Below, in pieces: positions 18,735-27,006 of a stretch of 64,000 nucleotides of DNA. Origin of the DNA: Phycisphaera sp. (GTDB lineage Bacteria; Planctomycetota; Phycisphaerae; Phycisphaerales; Zrk34); the NCBI GenBank assembly GCA_016125285.1, contig WGMA01000027.1:62001-126000 (forward strand), written 5' to 3'. The notes beneath the pieces are model-generated. The model was given only the letters and a program-made list of their open reading frames with translations. It was not told where the DNA came from and made no database searches. The position numbers and the translations under genes were made by a program. Within the stretch, counting starts at the first letter, position 1. Each line of letters begins with the position of its first letter.

Positions 18735-19286
18735 ATGTGGATTGAACTCGGCGGGGCGCTGCTCATCTTTGTTCTGCGGATTGTAGACGTGTCGATCGGC
18801 ACGCTGCGTGTGGTGGAGACGGTGCGCGGCAACCGTGTGCAGGCGGTGCTGCTGGGGTTCTTCGAGGCGGGCGTATTCATCAGCGCGATCTCGGTGGTCA
18901 TGAGCGGGCCGATGTCGTGGGTGCAGATGGTCGGGTACGCGGGCGGCTACGCCACAGGCACGGCGGTCGGCATGACGATCGAGAAATGGATCGCGTCGGG
19001 ACACGTGCTGCTGCGGGCGATCAGCCGTGGCCAGGCCGCGGAAGTCGTCGAGGCAGTGCGCGAAGCGGGCTTCGGCGTCACCACGATGCACGGTCAGGGC
19101 AAGGACGGTCCGCAGGACATTCTCTTTATGGTCGTGGCTCGGCGCAAGGCGCCGCAGGTGATCCGGCTCGTCGAAGGCGTCGATCCGGACGCGTTCGTCG
19201 TCGTCGAGTCCGCCGTCCGCGCCGTGCGCGGCTACGTCCCCCACGGCATGCCCGCCGCGATCCCCCCGGCCGCGGTGCGAAAATAG
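18735..19286 (+). CDS. UPF0316 / DUF5698-DUF2179 membrane protein
   Basis: The 183-residue product has three N-terminal membrane spans (LGGALLIFVLRIVDVSIGTL, VLLGFFEAGVFISAISVVMS, VQMVGYAGGYATGTAVGMTI) and a soluble C-terminal DUF2179-like domain (VLLRAISRGQAAEVVEAVRE...ILFMVVARRKAPQVIRLVE). The R-x-V-D-V-S-I-G-T-x-R motif in the first span is characteristic of UPF0316. The function is unknown; the DUF2179 fold suggests ligand sensing. The start is fixed by the TACAAT box eight bases upstream. It stands alone and convergent with murC. Confidence 0.88.
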   Translation: MWIELGGALLIFVLRIVDVSIGTLRVVETVRGNRVQAVLLGFFEAGVFISAISVVMSGPMSWVQMVGYAGGYATGTAVGMTIEKWIASGHVLLRAISRGQAAEVVEAVREAGFGVTTMHGQGKDGPQDILFMVVARRKAPQVIRLVEGVDPDAFVVVESAVRAVRGYVPHGMPAAIPPAAVRK

Positions 19287-19295
19287 CCAGAGATC

Positions 19296-19390
19296 AGTAG
19301 TCAGTAGCCAAACAAAAACCCCCGACCGGCGTCGGGGGAATTCTTCGTCACAATATTGCGGACACCTGACACCTAGCTACTGACTACTCT
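19296..19390. repeat. Inverted period-7 repeat pair around the murC 3' end
   Basis: AGTAGTCAGTAGC (19296-19308) recurs inverted as GCTACTGACTACT (19376-19388). The right arm is a heptamer array, GGACACC TGACACC TAGCTAC TGACTAC (19360-19387), that contains the murC stop codon and its last codons (Ser-Ser-Gln). The murC terminator lies between the arms. Confidence 0.8.
19313..19338 (-). terminator. Rho-independent terminator of murC
   Basis: On the minus strand CCCCCGAC, loop GCCG, GTCGGGGG is followed by TTTTTG, 38 nt after the murC stop. It may also stop the convergent DUF2179-type transcript. Confidence 0.88.
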
Positions 19391-20849
19391 CCAGGAATCC
19401 CTTCGCGATCTGCCACACCGGGCCCGCGCCCATCGCGACGAGCAGGTCGTTGGGCTTGCAGTGGTGCGTCAGGAAGCGGGTGATGTCCTTGAAGTCGTCG
19501 ATGTGCACCGCGAGCACGCCGCGCTGCTGCAGCTTGTAGACCAGGTCGGCCGCGCTCACCGCCCGGCGGTCCTCCTCGCTGTCGCGCACGAAGTAGATCT
19601 CCGGCACGACGACCACGTCGGCCTCCTCGAAGCTCGTGGCGAACTGGTCGAGCAGGAACCGCGTGCGGCTGTGCTGGTGGGGCTGGAACACGCAGATGAG
19701 GCGCCCGCCGCGCGTCTCGGGGTGGTAATGATCACGCAGGGCGCGGAGCGTGGTGTCGATCTCGGTGGGGTGGTGGCCGTAGTCGTCGATGACGGTCACG
19801 CCGTTGGCCACGCCCATGACCTGCATGCGTCGACCGAGCCCGCGGAACGACCCGATCGCCTTGGCGATGCCGTCCCACATCGCGCCCATGCGGTGGGCCG
19901 TCACCGCCGCGACCGCCGCGTTGTACGCCATGTGCTCGCCGGGCATCCGGCAACGGAACTCGCAGACGACCTCGCCCTCGTGCCTCAGCACGACCTGGCT
20001 GCGGATACGCGTCTTGGACTGCCGCACCTGCTCGACGTGCCAGTCCGCCTGCGGGCCGAAGCCGATCGTCTCGACGTCGCACTCCAGGCCCGCCGCGACG
20101 TTCGTGCGGTACGCGCGCTCGTGGCTGATTAGCAGCGTGCCGTCGGGGCGGATGAGCTCGCCGAAGTGGTGGAACGACTCGATGATGGCGTCGAGCGAGC
20201 CGTAGATGTCGAGGTGGTCCTCCTCGACGTTGAGGATCACGCCGTGCGTCGGGCGGAAGTTGTGGAACGAGCGGTCGTACTCGCAGGCCTCGGCGACGAG
20301 CATGTCGGGGTTGCCGACGCGTGCGCCGCCGCCGATCTGCTCGCAGATGGCGCCGACGATGAAGGTCGGGTCGAGGCCGGTCTGCAGCAGGATGTGCGAG
20401 AGCATGGACGTGGTGGTGGACTTGCCGTGCGTGCCGGCGATGGCGACGCCGGTGCGCCCGATCATCAGGCGGCCGACGACCTGGGCGTACTTGAGCACGG
20501 GCAGCCCGCGCCGCTTCGCCTCGACGACCTCCGGGTGATCACCGCGGATCGCCGCCGACACGACCAGCACGTCCGCGTCACCCGGCACCGACTCGGCCGT
20601 CTGCTCGAGGATCACGTCGATCCCGTCGGCCTCGAGCGCCTCGGTGTACTCGCTGGGCGACAGGTCCGTGCCGCTGCACACGCCGCCCGCCGCGCGGACG
20701 ATCCGCGCCAGGCCGCTCATGCCGCACCCGCCGATGCCGACAAAGTGCACGTTTTTCTGTGCAAAATGGAGCGGGGCGTTGGGGTCGGCCCATTCGGTGT
20801 CGCGTGGAAGTGCCTGAGAATGCTGGCGTGACGTGGCGGGTGAGATCAT
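19377..20849 (-). CDS. murC: UDP-N-acetylmuramate--L-alanine ligase
   Basis: The 490-residue cytoplasmic ATP-dependent ligase adds L-Ala to UDP-MurNAc in peptidoglycan synthesis. The N-terminal Rossmann motif is HFVGIGGCGMSGLA. The ATP-binding loop GTHGKSTTTSML is near residue 125. The central domain has LNVEEDHLDIYGS, and the C-terminal domain has DDYGHHPTEI and VFQPHQHSRTR. All are typical and intact, relevant because some planctomycetes were once thought to lack peptidoglycan. GAGGGAACGCC precedes the ATG. The last codons and the stop lie inside a period-7 repeat array. No other mur/fts gene is adjacent. Confidence 0.96.
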   Translation of the reverse strand: MISPATSRQHSQALPRDTEWADPNAPLHFAQKNVHFVGIGGCGMSGLARIVRAAGGVCSGTDLSPSEYTEALEADGIDVILEQTAESVPGDADVLVVSAAIRGDHPEVVEAKRRGLPVLKYAQVVGRLMIGRTGVAIAGTHGKSTTTSMLSHILLQTGLDPTFIVGAICEQIGGGARVGNPDMLVAEACEYDRSFHNFRPTHGVILNVEEDHLDIYGSLDAIIESFHHFGELIRPDGTLLISHERAYRTNVAAGLECDVETIGFGPQADWHVEQVRQSKTRIRSQVVLRHEGEVVCEFRCRMPGEHMAYNAAVAAVTAHRMGAMWDGIAKAIGSFRGLGRRMQVMGVANGVTVIDDYGHHPTEIDTTLRALRDHYHPETRGGRLICVFQPHQHSRTRFLLDQFATSFEEADVVVVPEIYFVRDSEEDRRAVSAADLVYKLQQRGVLAVHIDDFKDITRFLTHHCKPNDLLVAMGAGPVWQIAKGFLESSQ

Positions 20850-20944
20850 GGCGTTCCCTCGTCCGATCTAGCTGTCTTCGTCCCTGAAGACCGTGCAACA
20901 AACAGGTCTCATCATATCATTCATCGGCATGGGAGCTAGCGCAG

Positions 20945-21035
20945 GTTTCAAGTTTCAGGTCTCAAGTTTCACGTTCCCGATAACGCACAACGATGCCCCC
21001 AGCTGCAACATGAGACTTGAAACATGGAACTTGAG
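20945..21035. repeat. Inverted period-7 arrays downstream of ytxJ
   Basis: The left arm, 20945-20979, is GTTTCAA GTTTCAG GTCTCAA GTTTCAC GTTCCCG. The right arm, 21011-21035, reads on the minus strand CTCAAGT TCCATGT TTCAAGT CTCA and begins at the base next to the ytxJ stop codon. Together they can form an imperfect hairpin. Confidence 0.75.
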
Positions 21036-21368
21036 CTACCCCGCGTGCGGCCGCCACGCCTCGGTCATCGCGTGGGCTGTAATCCGGCCGTGCGAGATGT
21101 GCCACACCGCTTCACCCGCGCGGATCAGCAGCATCTGCGGGCTCTCGTGCTTCACGCCGGTCTTCGCGGCGATGTGGTTCGACACGTCGCGGGCGGTCTG
21201 CACGATCACCATCCGCACCGGCTGGTCGCCGTGGTCGAGGAAGTAGTCCTCGACGATCTCCTTGACCATGTCCGAGATCGGGCACGTGCTTGAATGCTTG
21301 TACACCCACACCGGCTCGCCGTGGTTCATCCACGCGTCGGCTTCCTCGATCGTCGTCAGCTGCTTCAT
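21036..21368 (-). CDS. ytxJ: Monothiol bacilliredoxin, YtxJ/BrxC family
   Basis: The 110-residue thioredoxin-fold protein has the signature KHSSTCPIS (single redox Cys at about residue 29), as in Bacillus YtxJ/BrxC. Those proteins remove bacillithiol from mixed disulfides. TGVKHESPQMLLIRAGEAVW supplies the family's cis-Pro loop region. It acts in the cytoplasm. If the assignment is right, the organism probably makes bacillithiol or a similar thiol; no bshABC gene is present in this window. The start ATG at 21368 fits the family length. Confidence 0.85.
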   Translation of the reverse strand: MKQLTTIEEADAWMNHGEPVWVYKHSSTCPISDMVKEIVEDYFLDHGDQPVRMVIVQTARDVSNHIAAKTGVKHESPQMLLIRAGEAVWHISHGRITAHAMTEAWRPHAG

Positions 21369-21401
21369 TCTGCGTCCAGCTCCACGGACCTGCCCGGGCC
21401 G

Positions 21402-21440
21402 TTTCCCTCTCCCGCCGGGAGAGGGCGAGGGTGAGGGATG
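21402..21440. repeat. CCCTC / GGGAGAGGG palindromic repeat, copy 2
   Basis: TTTCCCTCTCCCG-CC-GGGAGAGGG followed by CGAGGGTGAGGG lies between two minus-strand genes. It is the inverted counterpart of the copy at 11699-11739. Confidence 0.75.
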
Positions 21441-21457
21441 ATCGTTCGCCCGTCATT

Positions 21458-22690
21458 CTACTTCGTGATCGTCACCCGCGTCGTCACCATCGCCCCGCGC
21501 TCGTCCGTCACCGCGAGGAACCACACCGTCGCATCGCCCGGCGGGGCGGGGCACGTCACCTCGTACGCCCCGTCGCCCGTCGCCTTCACCTCCGCCGCGA
21601 CGGTCTGCCACTCCCGCTTGTTGATCGGCGTCTCGTCCGTCGTCAGATGCATCTCCGCCTTCGTCAGTTTTACCCTGCTCATCACCGCCAGCCGGACGCG
21701 CCCGTCGCCAACCTCCGGCGTGCCCAGCTTCGGCAGCGGATCACCGCCGATCAGCACGCTGTCGATGAACAGGCCGATCTCCTGCGGCGCCCAGCCGACC
21801 TGGTGCCCGTGCGGCATCTTCACCTGGATCCGCACCGTCTTCGGGACGCTGTCGGGCACCGCCGCGACGCTCTTCATGGAGCTGTCCAGCGGGTAAGCGA
21901 AGTCGTTCGTGCCGTCGAGGAAGAAGATCGGCATCGACACGTGCGGCAGGTACTGCGACGGGTCCCACAGCGACACCCACCGCTGCCGCTGCTCCGGCGT
22001 GAACTGCGCGAATCGCGGCAGCCAGACGCTGTTCTCGTGCAGGAACCCGCAGCCGTACACCGGCACAGCCGCCTTGAACCGGCTGTCGACGCCCGCGGTG
22101 ATGCACGTCAGGTACCCGCCCCAGCTGATGCCCGTCAGGCCCGTGCGATTCGCGTCGACTTCCTTGAAGCTGCGGATCAGCGAGTGCGCCAGCACGACGT
22201 TCGCCACGGCGTGGTACGGCCACTGCTCGCCGGGCGCCTTGTCGACGCTGCCGAACTTTTCGTTGTCGCCCTGATCGGGCCCGCCGTCGGGCAGGCGCGT
22301 GCGGTTCTTGCCCTGGTGCGGGTTCTGCCCCTCGTTGGGCCGGTAGCCCGCCAGGTCCATCGCGATCGCCGCGTAGCCGCGCTTCGCCCACAGCTCCGCC
22401 CACTCGGCGAACGCCGTGCCGCCGCCGCCGTGCACGAGCACCATCGCGGGCAGGTTGTGATCCTTCGACGTGTCGCCTGCCAGCGTGCCCGGCGTCGCGT
22501 AGTACGCAAACACGTGCGTCGGCTTGCCGTTGTAAGGCTCGCCGACATACATCAGCGACCGCACCGGCGACTTGCCGTCCACCCACTCAAACTTCGGCGG
22601 CTCGCTGAGATGTTTGACGTCCCACGGCGTCTCGGCGCGGACGGCGGCTGATAGTAGAACGATGATCGGCAACCAATATCGAAGTCGCAT
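21458..22690 (-). CDS. Secreted alpha/beta hydrolase (dienelactone hydrolase / acetyl-xylan-esterase-like)
   Basis: The 410-residue product has a signal peptide (LRYWLPIIVLLSAAVRAE). The hydrolase core shows the oxyanion-side VLVHGGGGTAFAEWA, the nucleophile elbow GISWGG (GxSxG), an Asp in FLDGTNDFAYP and the His in MPHGHQVGW, so the catalytic triad appears complete. A C-terminal beta-domain of about 90 residues (RVRLAVMSRVKLTKAEMHL...EVTCPAPPGDATVWFLAV) resembles the accessory domain of planctomycete PhoPQ-type or acetyl-xylan esterases. It is probably periplasmic and acts on an ester in a polysaccharide or other substrate; the substrate is unknown. Confidence 0.8.
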   Translation of the reverse strand: MRLRYWLPIIVLLSAAVRAETPWDVKHLSEPPKFEWVDGKSPVRSLMYVGEPYNGKPTHVFAYYATPGTLAGDTSKDHNLPAMVLVHGGGGTAFAEWAELWAKRGYAAIAMDLAGYRPNEGQNPHQGKNRTRLPDGGPDQGDNEKFGSVDKAPGEQWPYHAVANVVLAHSLIRSFKEVDANRTGLTGISWGGYLTCITAGVDSRFKAAVPVYGCGFLHENSVWLPRFAQFTPEQRQRWVSLWDPSQYLPHVSMPIFFLDGTNDFAYPLDSSMKSVAAVPDSVPKTVRIQVKMPHGHQVGWAPQEIGLFIDSVLIGGDPLPKLGTPEVGDGRVRLAVMSRVKLTKAEMHLTTDETPINKREWQTVAAEVKATGDGAYEVTCPAPPGDATVWFLAVTDERGAMVTTRVTITK

Positions 22691-22747
22691 GCGGCATTCC
22701 TCTATGTGCGGTTTGAAGGCATGCTAGGCCGCAAGCGGCGTCGCAAC

Positions 22748-22782
22748 AATCCGAAATCCGCGATCCGAAATCCGAAATCACC
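22748..22782. repeat. Period-7 array abutting the hrpB stop codon
   Basis: Five heptamers, AATCCGA AATCCGC GATCCGA AATCCGA AATCACC, end exactly at the base before the complement of the hrpB stop (22783-22785). Confidence 0.8.
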
Positions 22783-25332
22783 TCACCGCCACTCGTGCTT
22801 CGGGTACCGCCGCTTCAGTTCCTTCTTCAGCTCCGGGTACATGTTCGCCCAGAAGCTCGCCAGGTCGGTGGTGACCTGCACGGGGCGGTAGTTCGGCGCG
22901 AGGATCTCGAGCGTGACGGCGACGCGCCCCGCGGCGACACGCGGCGTGTCGGTCAGGCCGTACAACTGCTGGATCTTCGCACGCCCCTTCGGCGGCGCGC
23001 CCGCCTCGTACGTCACGGGCATCTTGTAGCCGCTGGGCAGGTCGAGCCGCGTCGGCGCATTCTTCTCGACGAACTGCGTGTCGTCCCACGACAGCGCGTT
23101 GCGCAGCGCATCGAGCACGGGGCGGTCGCGGACCTGGCTCCAGCGCGTCGCGCCGTCGACCAGCTCGTGCAGGATCACACGCAGGTCGTCGTCGCTGTAC
23201 GTGATCAGCCCGCGCTCGGGGAACCACGCCGCGACGCAGCGCACACGCGCCAGCCACTGCTCGACGCCGTCGTCCCACCGCTCGAGCCGCAGCTCGCCGG
23301 AGGTGATGCGTTCGACGAGCATCTCCGCGGCGACGGCGGGGTCGGCGTCGGGCCGCTGCGTGCAGTCGATCACCACGCCGTCGTACAGCGTCTCGTCGGC
23401 CTGCTCCACGGCTAGGCGCTCGGCGTCCCACACGGCTCGCTTGCGCTGCGAGACGCGCTGCGGGTGCAGGTCGATCAGCGTGTCGACGGTCACGGCGGAG
23501 GCGAGGCCGAGCACGGTTTCGCGTCCGTCGCCCCGGCCGACCTCGCGCACGTCGAGGGCGACGAGCGGGCCGGGCTCGGTGACGACGGTCGCGTCGTCGA
23601 GCACGACGCGCTTGCGTCCGGGCATGGCGCAGTGGGGGCGCTGCGCATCGAGGCGGACCGCGACGTGGTCGCCGTACGCCGCGAGCACGCAGCGCAGCAG
23701 GGCGGCGGTCATGCCGGTCGCCTGCGCGGCGCGACGCCCGCCGAGCGGCAGGTCCATGTCGCGCGCCAGCCGCTCGAACTGCTTGACCGCGCGATCGACC
23801 TCGCGGCACGTCTGCCCGTGCAGGCCGATCGACTCGCACGCGTGCCGATCGAAGCGTGCGTCGCGCGCGGCGTTGAGCGCGCGCTCGCGGACCGCCACGT
23901 CGCTCAGCGGTTCGTCGGGCTCGATGAACCGCCGCAGCTTCGCCGCGCCACCGCGCGTCGCGATGTCGCGCTCCGCGATCAGCGCCGCCCACGTGATCGC
24001 GCGCCCCAGGCACCCCGCGTCCGCCGCGTCGAGCAGCATCCGCGCCAGCCGCGGGTGCGCCGGAAACCGCGCCATACGACGACCGAGTGTCGTCAGCGCG
24101 CCGTCCGCGCCGCTTGCCTCTTCGCCGCCGTCGATCGCCCCGAGCTCGCGCAGCAACGCGATCGCGTGGTCGACGTCCGCGTCGTCCGGCCTGTCGAGCC
24201 ACCCGAACCCGCGCACGTCGGCGACGCCCATCGTCTTCAAGCGCAGCACCGCCTCAGCGAGCTCGACGCGGCGCACCTCCGGCGGGGTCTGCGCGTCGCG
24301 CCGCGCGTGGTCCGTCTCCGTCCACAGCCGCAGGCACACGCCCGGCGCCGTCCGCCCCGCGCGCCCCGCACGCTGGTCCGCCGACGCCCGGCTGCACGGC
24401 TCCACACGCAGCAGATTCAACGCGCGGTCGGGGTCGTAACGCGCCATCTGCACCTCCCCCGAGTCGATCACACACGTCACGCCGTCGATCGTGATCGACG
24501 TCTCGGCCACGTTCGTCGCGACGATCACCTTGCGCCGTTTCGACGGCCCGACCGCGCGGTCCTGCTCCGCCGGGGGCAGCGACCCGTGCAGCGGCAGCAC
24601 GTCGATCGTCTCACCGCTGCGCGAAACGACCGCCTGACACGCGCGGATCGTGCGGTTGATCTCGAACACGCGCGGCATGAACACCAGCACGTCGCCGTCA
24701 CGCCCGGCGTTGAGGAACCCGTCGAGCGCTTCGCCCGCGAGGTCCCACACCGGCTTGCTCGGCAGCTTCTTCAAATACGTCACGTCGACCGGATACGCAC
24801 GCCCCTCCGCGTGAAGCGATTCGCAGTCGAGGTACGCGGCGACCGCCTCGGCGTCGAGCGTCGCGGACATCACGACGACGCGCAGGTCCGGTCGGCGGGC
24901 GTCCTGCAACTGCCGCAGCAGCGCGAGAGACACGTCGGCGTCGAGGTTGCGTTCGTGGAACTCGTCGAGGATCACGCAGCCGACGTAGCGCAGCGTCGGG
25001 TCGCTCTGCATGAGCCGCAGGAACAAGCCCTCGGTCATGAAGCGGATACGCGTGTCGCGCGACACGTGCGACTCGTGCCGCGTCTGGTAGCCGACGAGCC
25101 CGCCGACGTCGCACTTCAACTCGTGCGCGACACGCCGGGCGACCATACGCGTCGCGAGTCGGCGCGGCTGCAGCACGACGATCTGTTTGTCGGTGATCGC
25201 GTCGCCTGCGCGGTGCACGATCTGTGGCACCTGTGTCGTTTTGCCCGACCCCGTCGGCGCGGTCAGCACGAGCCGATTCCCCTCACGCAGGTGCGCGACG
25301 ATGTCCTCGGCGATCGTATTAACAGGGAGCAT
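22783..25332 (-). CDS. hrpB: ATP-dependent RNA helicase HrpB
   Basis: The 849-residue DEAH-box helicase is close to the E. coli HrpB length. Motifs in order are I TAPTGSGKTTQVPQ, Ia LQPRRLATRMVARRVA, II DEFHERN (DEFH variant of DEAH, as in HrpB), III VVMSATLDAEAVA, IV-V VLVFMPRVFEI and VIVATNVAETSITIDGVTCVID, and VI QRAGRAGRTAPGVCLRLW. The ratchet and HrpB-specific C-terminal domains follow to the end (FWANMYPELKKELKRRYPKH). It is probably a cytoplasmic RNP/RNA remodeller. No clear ribosome site precedes the ATG. It sits alone, flanked on both sides by period-7 repeat arrays. Confidence 0.95.
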   Translation of the reverse strand: MLPVNTIAEDIVAHLREGNRLVLTAPTGSGKTTQVPQIVHRAGDAITDKQIVVLQPRRLATRMVARRVAHELKCDVGGLVGYQTRHESHVSRDTRIRFMTEGLFLRLMQSDPTLRYVGCVILDEFHERNLDADVSLALLRQLQDARRPDLRVVVMSATLDAEAVAAYLDCESLHAEGRAYPVDVTYLKKLPSKPVWDLAGEALDGFLNAGRDGDVLVFMPRVFEINRTIRACQAVVSRSGETIDVLPLHGSLPPAEQDRAVGPSKRRKVIVATNVAETSITIDGVTCVIDSGEVQMARYDPDRALNLLRVEPCSRASADQRAGRAGRTAPGVCLRLWTETDHARRDAQTPPEVRRVELAEAVLRLKTMGVADVRGFGWLDRPDDADVDHAIALLRELGAIDGGEEASGADGALTTLGRRMARFPAHPRLARMLLDAADAGCLGRAITWAALIAERDIATRGGAAKLRRFIEPDEPLSDVAVRERALNAARDARFDRHACESIGLHGQTCREVDRAVKQFERLARDMDLPLGGRRAAQATGMTAALLRCVLAAYGDHVAVRLDAQRPHCAMPGRKRVVLDDATVVTEPGPLVALDVREVGRGDGRETVLGLASAVTVDTLIDLHPQRVSQRKRAVWDAERLAVEQADETLYDGVVIDCTQRPDADPAVAAEMLVERITSGELRLERWDDGVEQWLARVRCVAAWFPERGLITYSDDDLRVILHELVDGATRWSQVRDRPVLDALRNALSWDDTQFVEKNAPTRLDLPSGYKMPVTYEAGAPPKGRAKIQQLYGLTDTPRVAAGRVAVTLEILAPNYRPVQVTTDLASFWANMYPELKKELKRRYPKHEWR

Positions 25333-25339
25333 GTTTGCA

Positions 25340-25444
25340 GGGGTTCGTGGCTGGGGGGTTTAGGGTTAGGGACACAGATATCCGGGGCATACTAATCGAT
25401 CGCGGCGTCGCGCCACCAACCCCCAACCACTAACCCCCGACCCC
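25340..25444. repeat. Inverted period-7 arrays between the PQQ lipoprotein and hrpB
   Basis: The left arm, 25340-25374, is GGGGTTC GTGGCTG GGGGGTT TAGGGTT AGGGACA. The right arm on the minus strand, 25444-25410, is GGGGTCG GGGGTTA GTGGTTG GGGGTTG GTGGCGC, starting four bases after the stop of the upstream gene. Both arms are G-rich on opposite strands. Confidence 0.75.
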
Positions 25445-25448
25445 GATT

Positions 25449-26843
25449 TCACTCCGCCGCCTTCGGCCCGATGCGGTACAGCGACGTGTCCGTGCGGAGG
25501 AAGATCGCGTCGCCGCTGAACGCGGGGGTGGCGAGCTGGCCGCCGGGGAGCTGGTTCTCGGCGATCATCTCGAACGTGTCCGCGGCCTTGAACACGTAGG
25601 TCGTGCCGGACTCGCCGGAGATGTAGAGCCTGTCGCCGACGAGCTCGAGCGACGCGGTGAAGCTGCGGCCGAGGCGTTGCCGCCAGATGTCCTTGCCGGT
25701 CGTCGCGTTGTAGCACGAGACGATGCCGCCGTCGTTGACGACGTAGAGCCGGTCGTTGTGCAACAGCGATGACGGCACGTACGCGACGCCCGCGCCGTCG
25801 GTCCACTCGACGTGCGTCTTCGTGACGTCGCCGCTGCCGTCGGCGCGGATCGCCATCAGCTTCTTGCGCGGGAACCCGCCGGAGACGTACACGTGCGTGT
25901 CGCTGAACAGTGGCGTGTTGGCGCACACCTCGGTCGGGCCGTCGGCGTGCCACAGCTCCTTGCCGGTGGCCGGATCGTAGCTGGTGACCCTGTCGTAGCC
26001 GTGGATCACGAGCTGGTCGCGCCCGGCGACGCGGCCGACGTTGGGTGTGGCGTAGTTGGCATGGACGTCGGACCTGGTGCGCGGCGTCTTCCAGATCACG
26101 TCGCCGGTCGCGCGGTCGAGCGCGGCGAGGTAGCCGCCGGTCAGGTCCTCGCCGGAGATGATCACGGTCGATTTGTAGAGGATGGGCGAGGCGCCGTGCC
26201 CGTGCTCGGACTTGTAATCGTCGATACGTTTCTTCCAGACGACCGCGCCGTCCAGGGTCACGGCGTCGACCCACAGCGCGTCGTCGATGACAAAGATCGT
26301 ATAGACCTGCTGGCCGTCGCACGCCGGGGTGAGCGACGCGTGGCTGTTCTTGCGGTTCTTGGCGGGCAGTTCGCCCTGGTGCAACTGCGTCGCCCAGGCC
26401 TGCTTGCCGTCGTTGCGGTCGTAGCAAAGCAGCGACTCGGTACCCGCGGCCTCGTCGCACGTGGCGATGATCACGCGGTCGCCCACAACGATCGGCGACG
26501 CGTGCCCGCGGCCCGGCACGTCGGTCTTCCACACGATATTGCTCGTCTCCGACCACTCGGTCACCGGCGTGGCCGACGCCGGAGCGATGCCGTCCTTCGA
26601 CGGCCCGCGCCACCAGGGCCAGTCGTTCGCGCCGACGCTGATCGCCGGCGCCGAGCCCGGCTTGACGTCGCTCGACACCGACACCGGCTTCGACGTCGCA
26701 ACCGGAGCGGCGTCGGGTTGCGGGGCGGCGCTGGCCCGCGTCGACGGCTTGTCGTCGCAGCCGACCGTCGTGAACAGCGCGACCAGCGCGAGCATAGCGA
26801 ATGCGGTGCGTGACAGCGTCGTGGCGGCGTGGCGTTGGCGCAT
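25449..26843 (-). CDS. PQQ-type beta-propeller lipoprotein
   Basis: The 464-residue product starts MRQRHAATTLSRTAFAMLAL and carries the lipobox TTVGC (Cys at about residue 29), so it is a predicted lipoprotein. The mature part has repeated propeller blades of the PQQ/BamB type: WPWWRGPSKDG, ESLLCYDRNDGKQAWATQL, GAVVWKKRID, YLAALDRATGDVIWKTPR, DRVTSYDPATGKELWHADG, ISGESGTTYVFKA. A longer frame exists to 26903, but the start at 26843 is chosen because a TACAAT box at 26894-26889 would lie inside that extension and the signal peptide begins here. Binding of PQQ itself is not shown; planctomycete members may be structural or scaffold propellers. Confidence 0.85.
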   Translation of the reverse strand: MRQRHAATTLSRTAFAMLALVALFTTVGCDDKPSTRASAAPQPDAAPVATSKPVSVSSDVKPGSAPAISVGANDWPWWRGPSKDGIAPASATPVTEWSETSNIVWKTDVPGRGHASPIVVGDRVIIATCDEAAGTESLLCYDRNDGKQAWATQLHQGELPAKNRKNSHASLTPACDGQQVYTIFVIDDALWVDAVTLDGAVVWKKRIDDYKSEHGHGASPILYKSTVIISGEDLTGGYLAALDRATGDVIWKTPRTRSDVHANYATPNVGRVAGRDQLVIHGYDRVTSYDPATGKELWHADGPTEVCANTPLFSDTHVYVSGGFPRKKLMAIRADGSGDVTKTHVEWTDGAGVAYVPSSLLHNDRLYVVNDGGIVSCYNATTGKDIWRQRLGRSFTASLELVGDRLYISGESGTTYVFKAADTFEMIAENQLPGGQLATPAFSGDAIFLRTDTSLYRIGPKAAE

Positions 26844-26888
26844 GGGTTCGGCCTCGTGCGGAGTGTGACGTGCCTTCGATGCCCGTGG

Positions 26889-26957
26889 ATTGTAGCCGGT
26901 CACGCGGCGGCGGGTCGGCCGGCGCGACTCGATCCCCGTCGCGGCCCGGCGTACAAT
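26889..26957. promoter_or_regulatory. Divergent -10 boxes for the PQQ lipoprotein and the esterase
   Basis: TACAAT on the minus strand (26894-26889) lies 45 nt before the lipoprotein ATG. TACAAT on the plus strand (26952-26957) lies 49 nt before the esterase ATG at 27007, which has ACGGAG as its ribosome site. No consensus -35 elements are obvious. Confidence 0.5.
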
Positions 26958-27006
26958 CGTCGGCCTGCCTTTCCCACATTCCCACCCTCATCGAACGGAG
27001 CACGCG

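Noticed and set aside
25354-25374. Telomere-like GGGTTTAGGGTTAGGG
   Set aside because: It is one arm of a degenerate period-7 array between two genes, not a terminal repeat.
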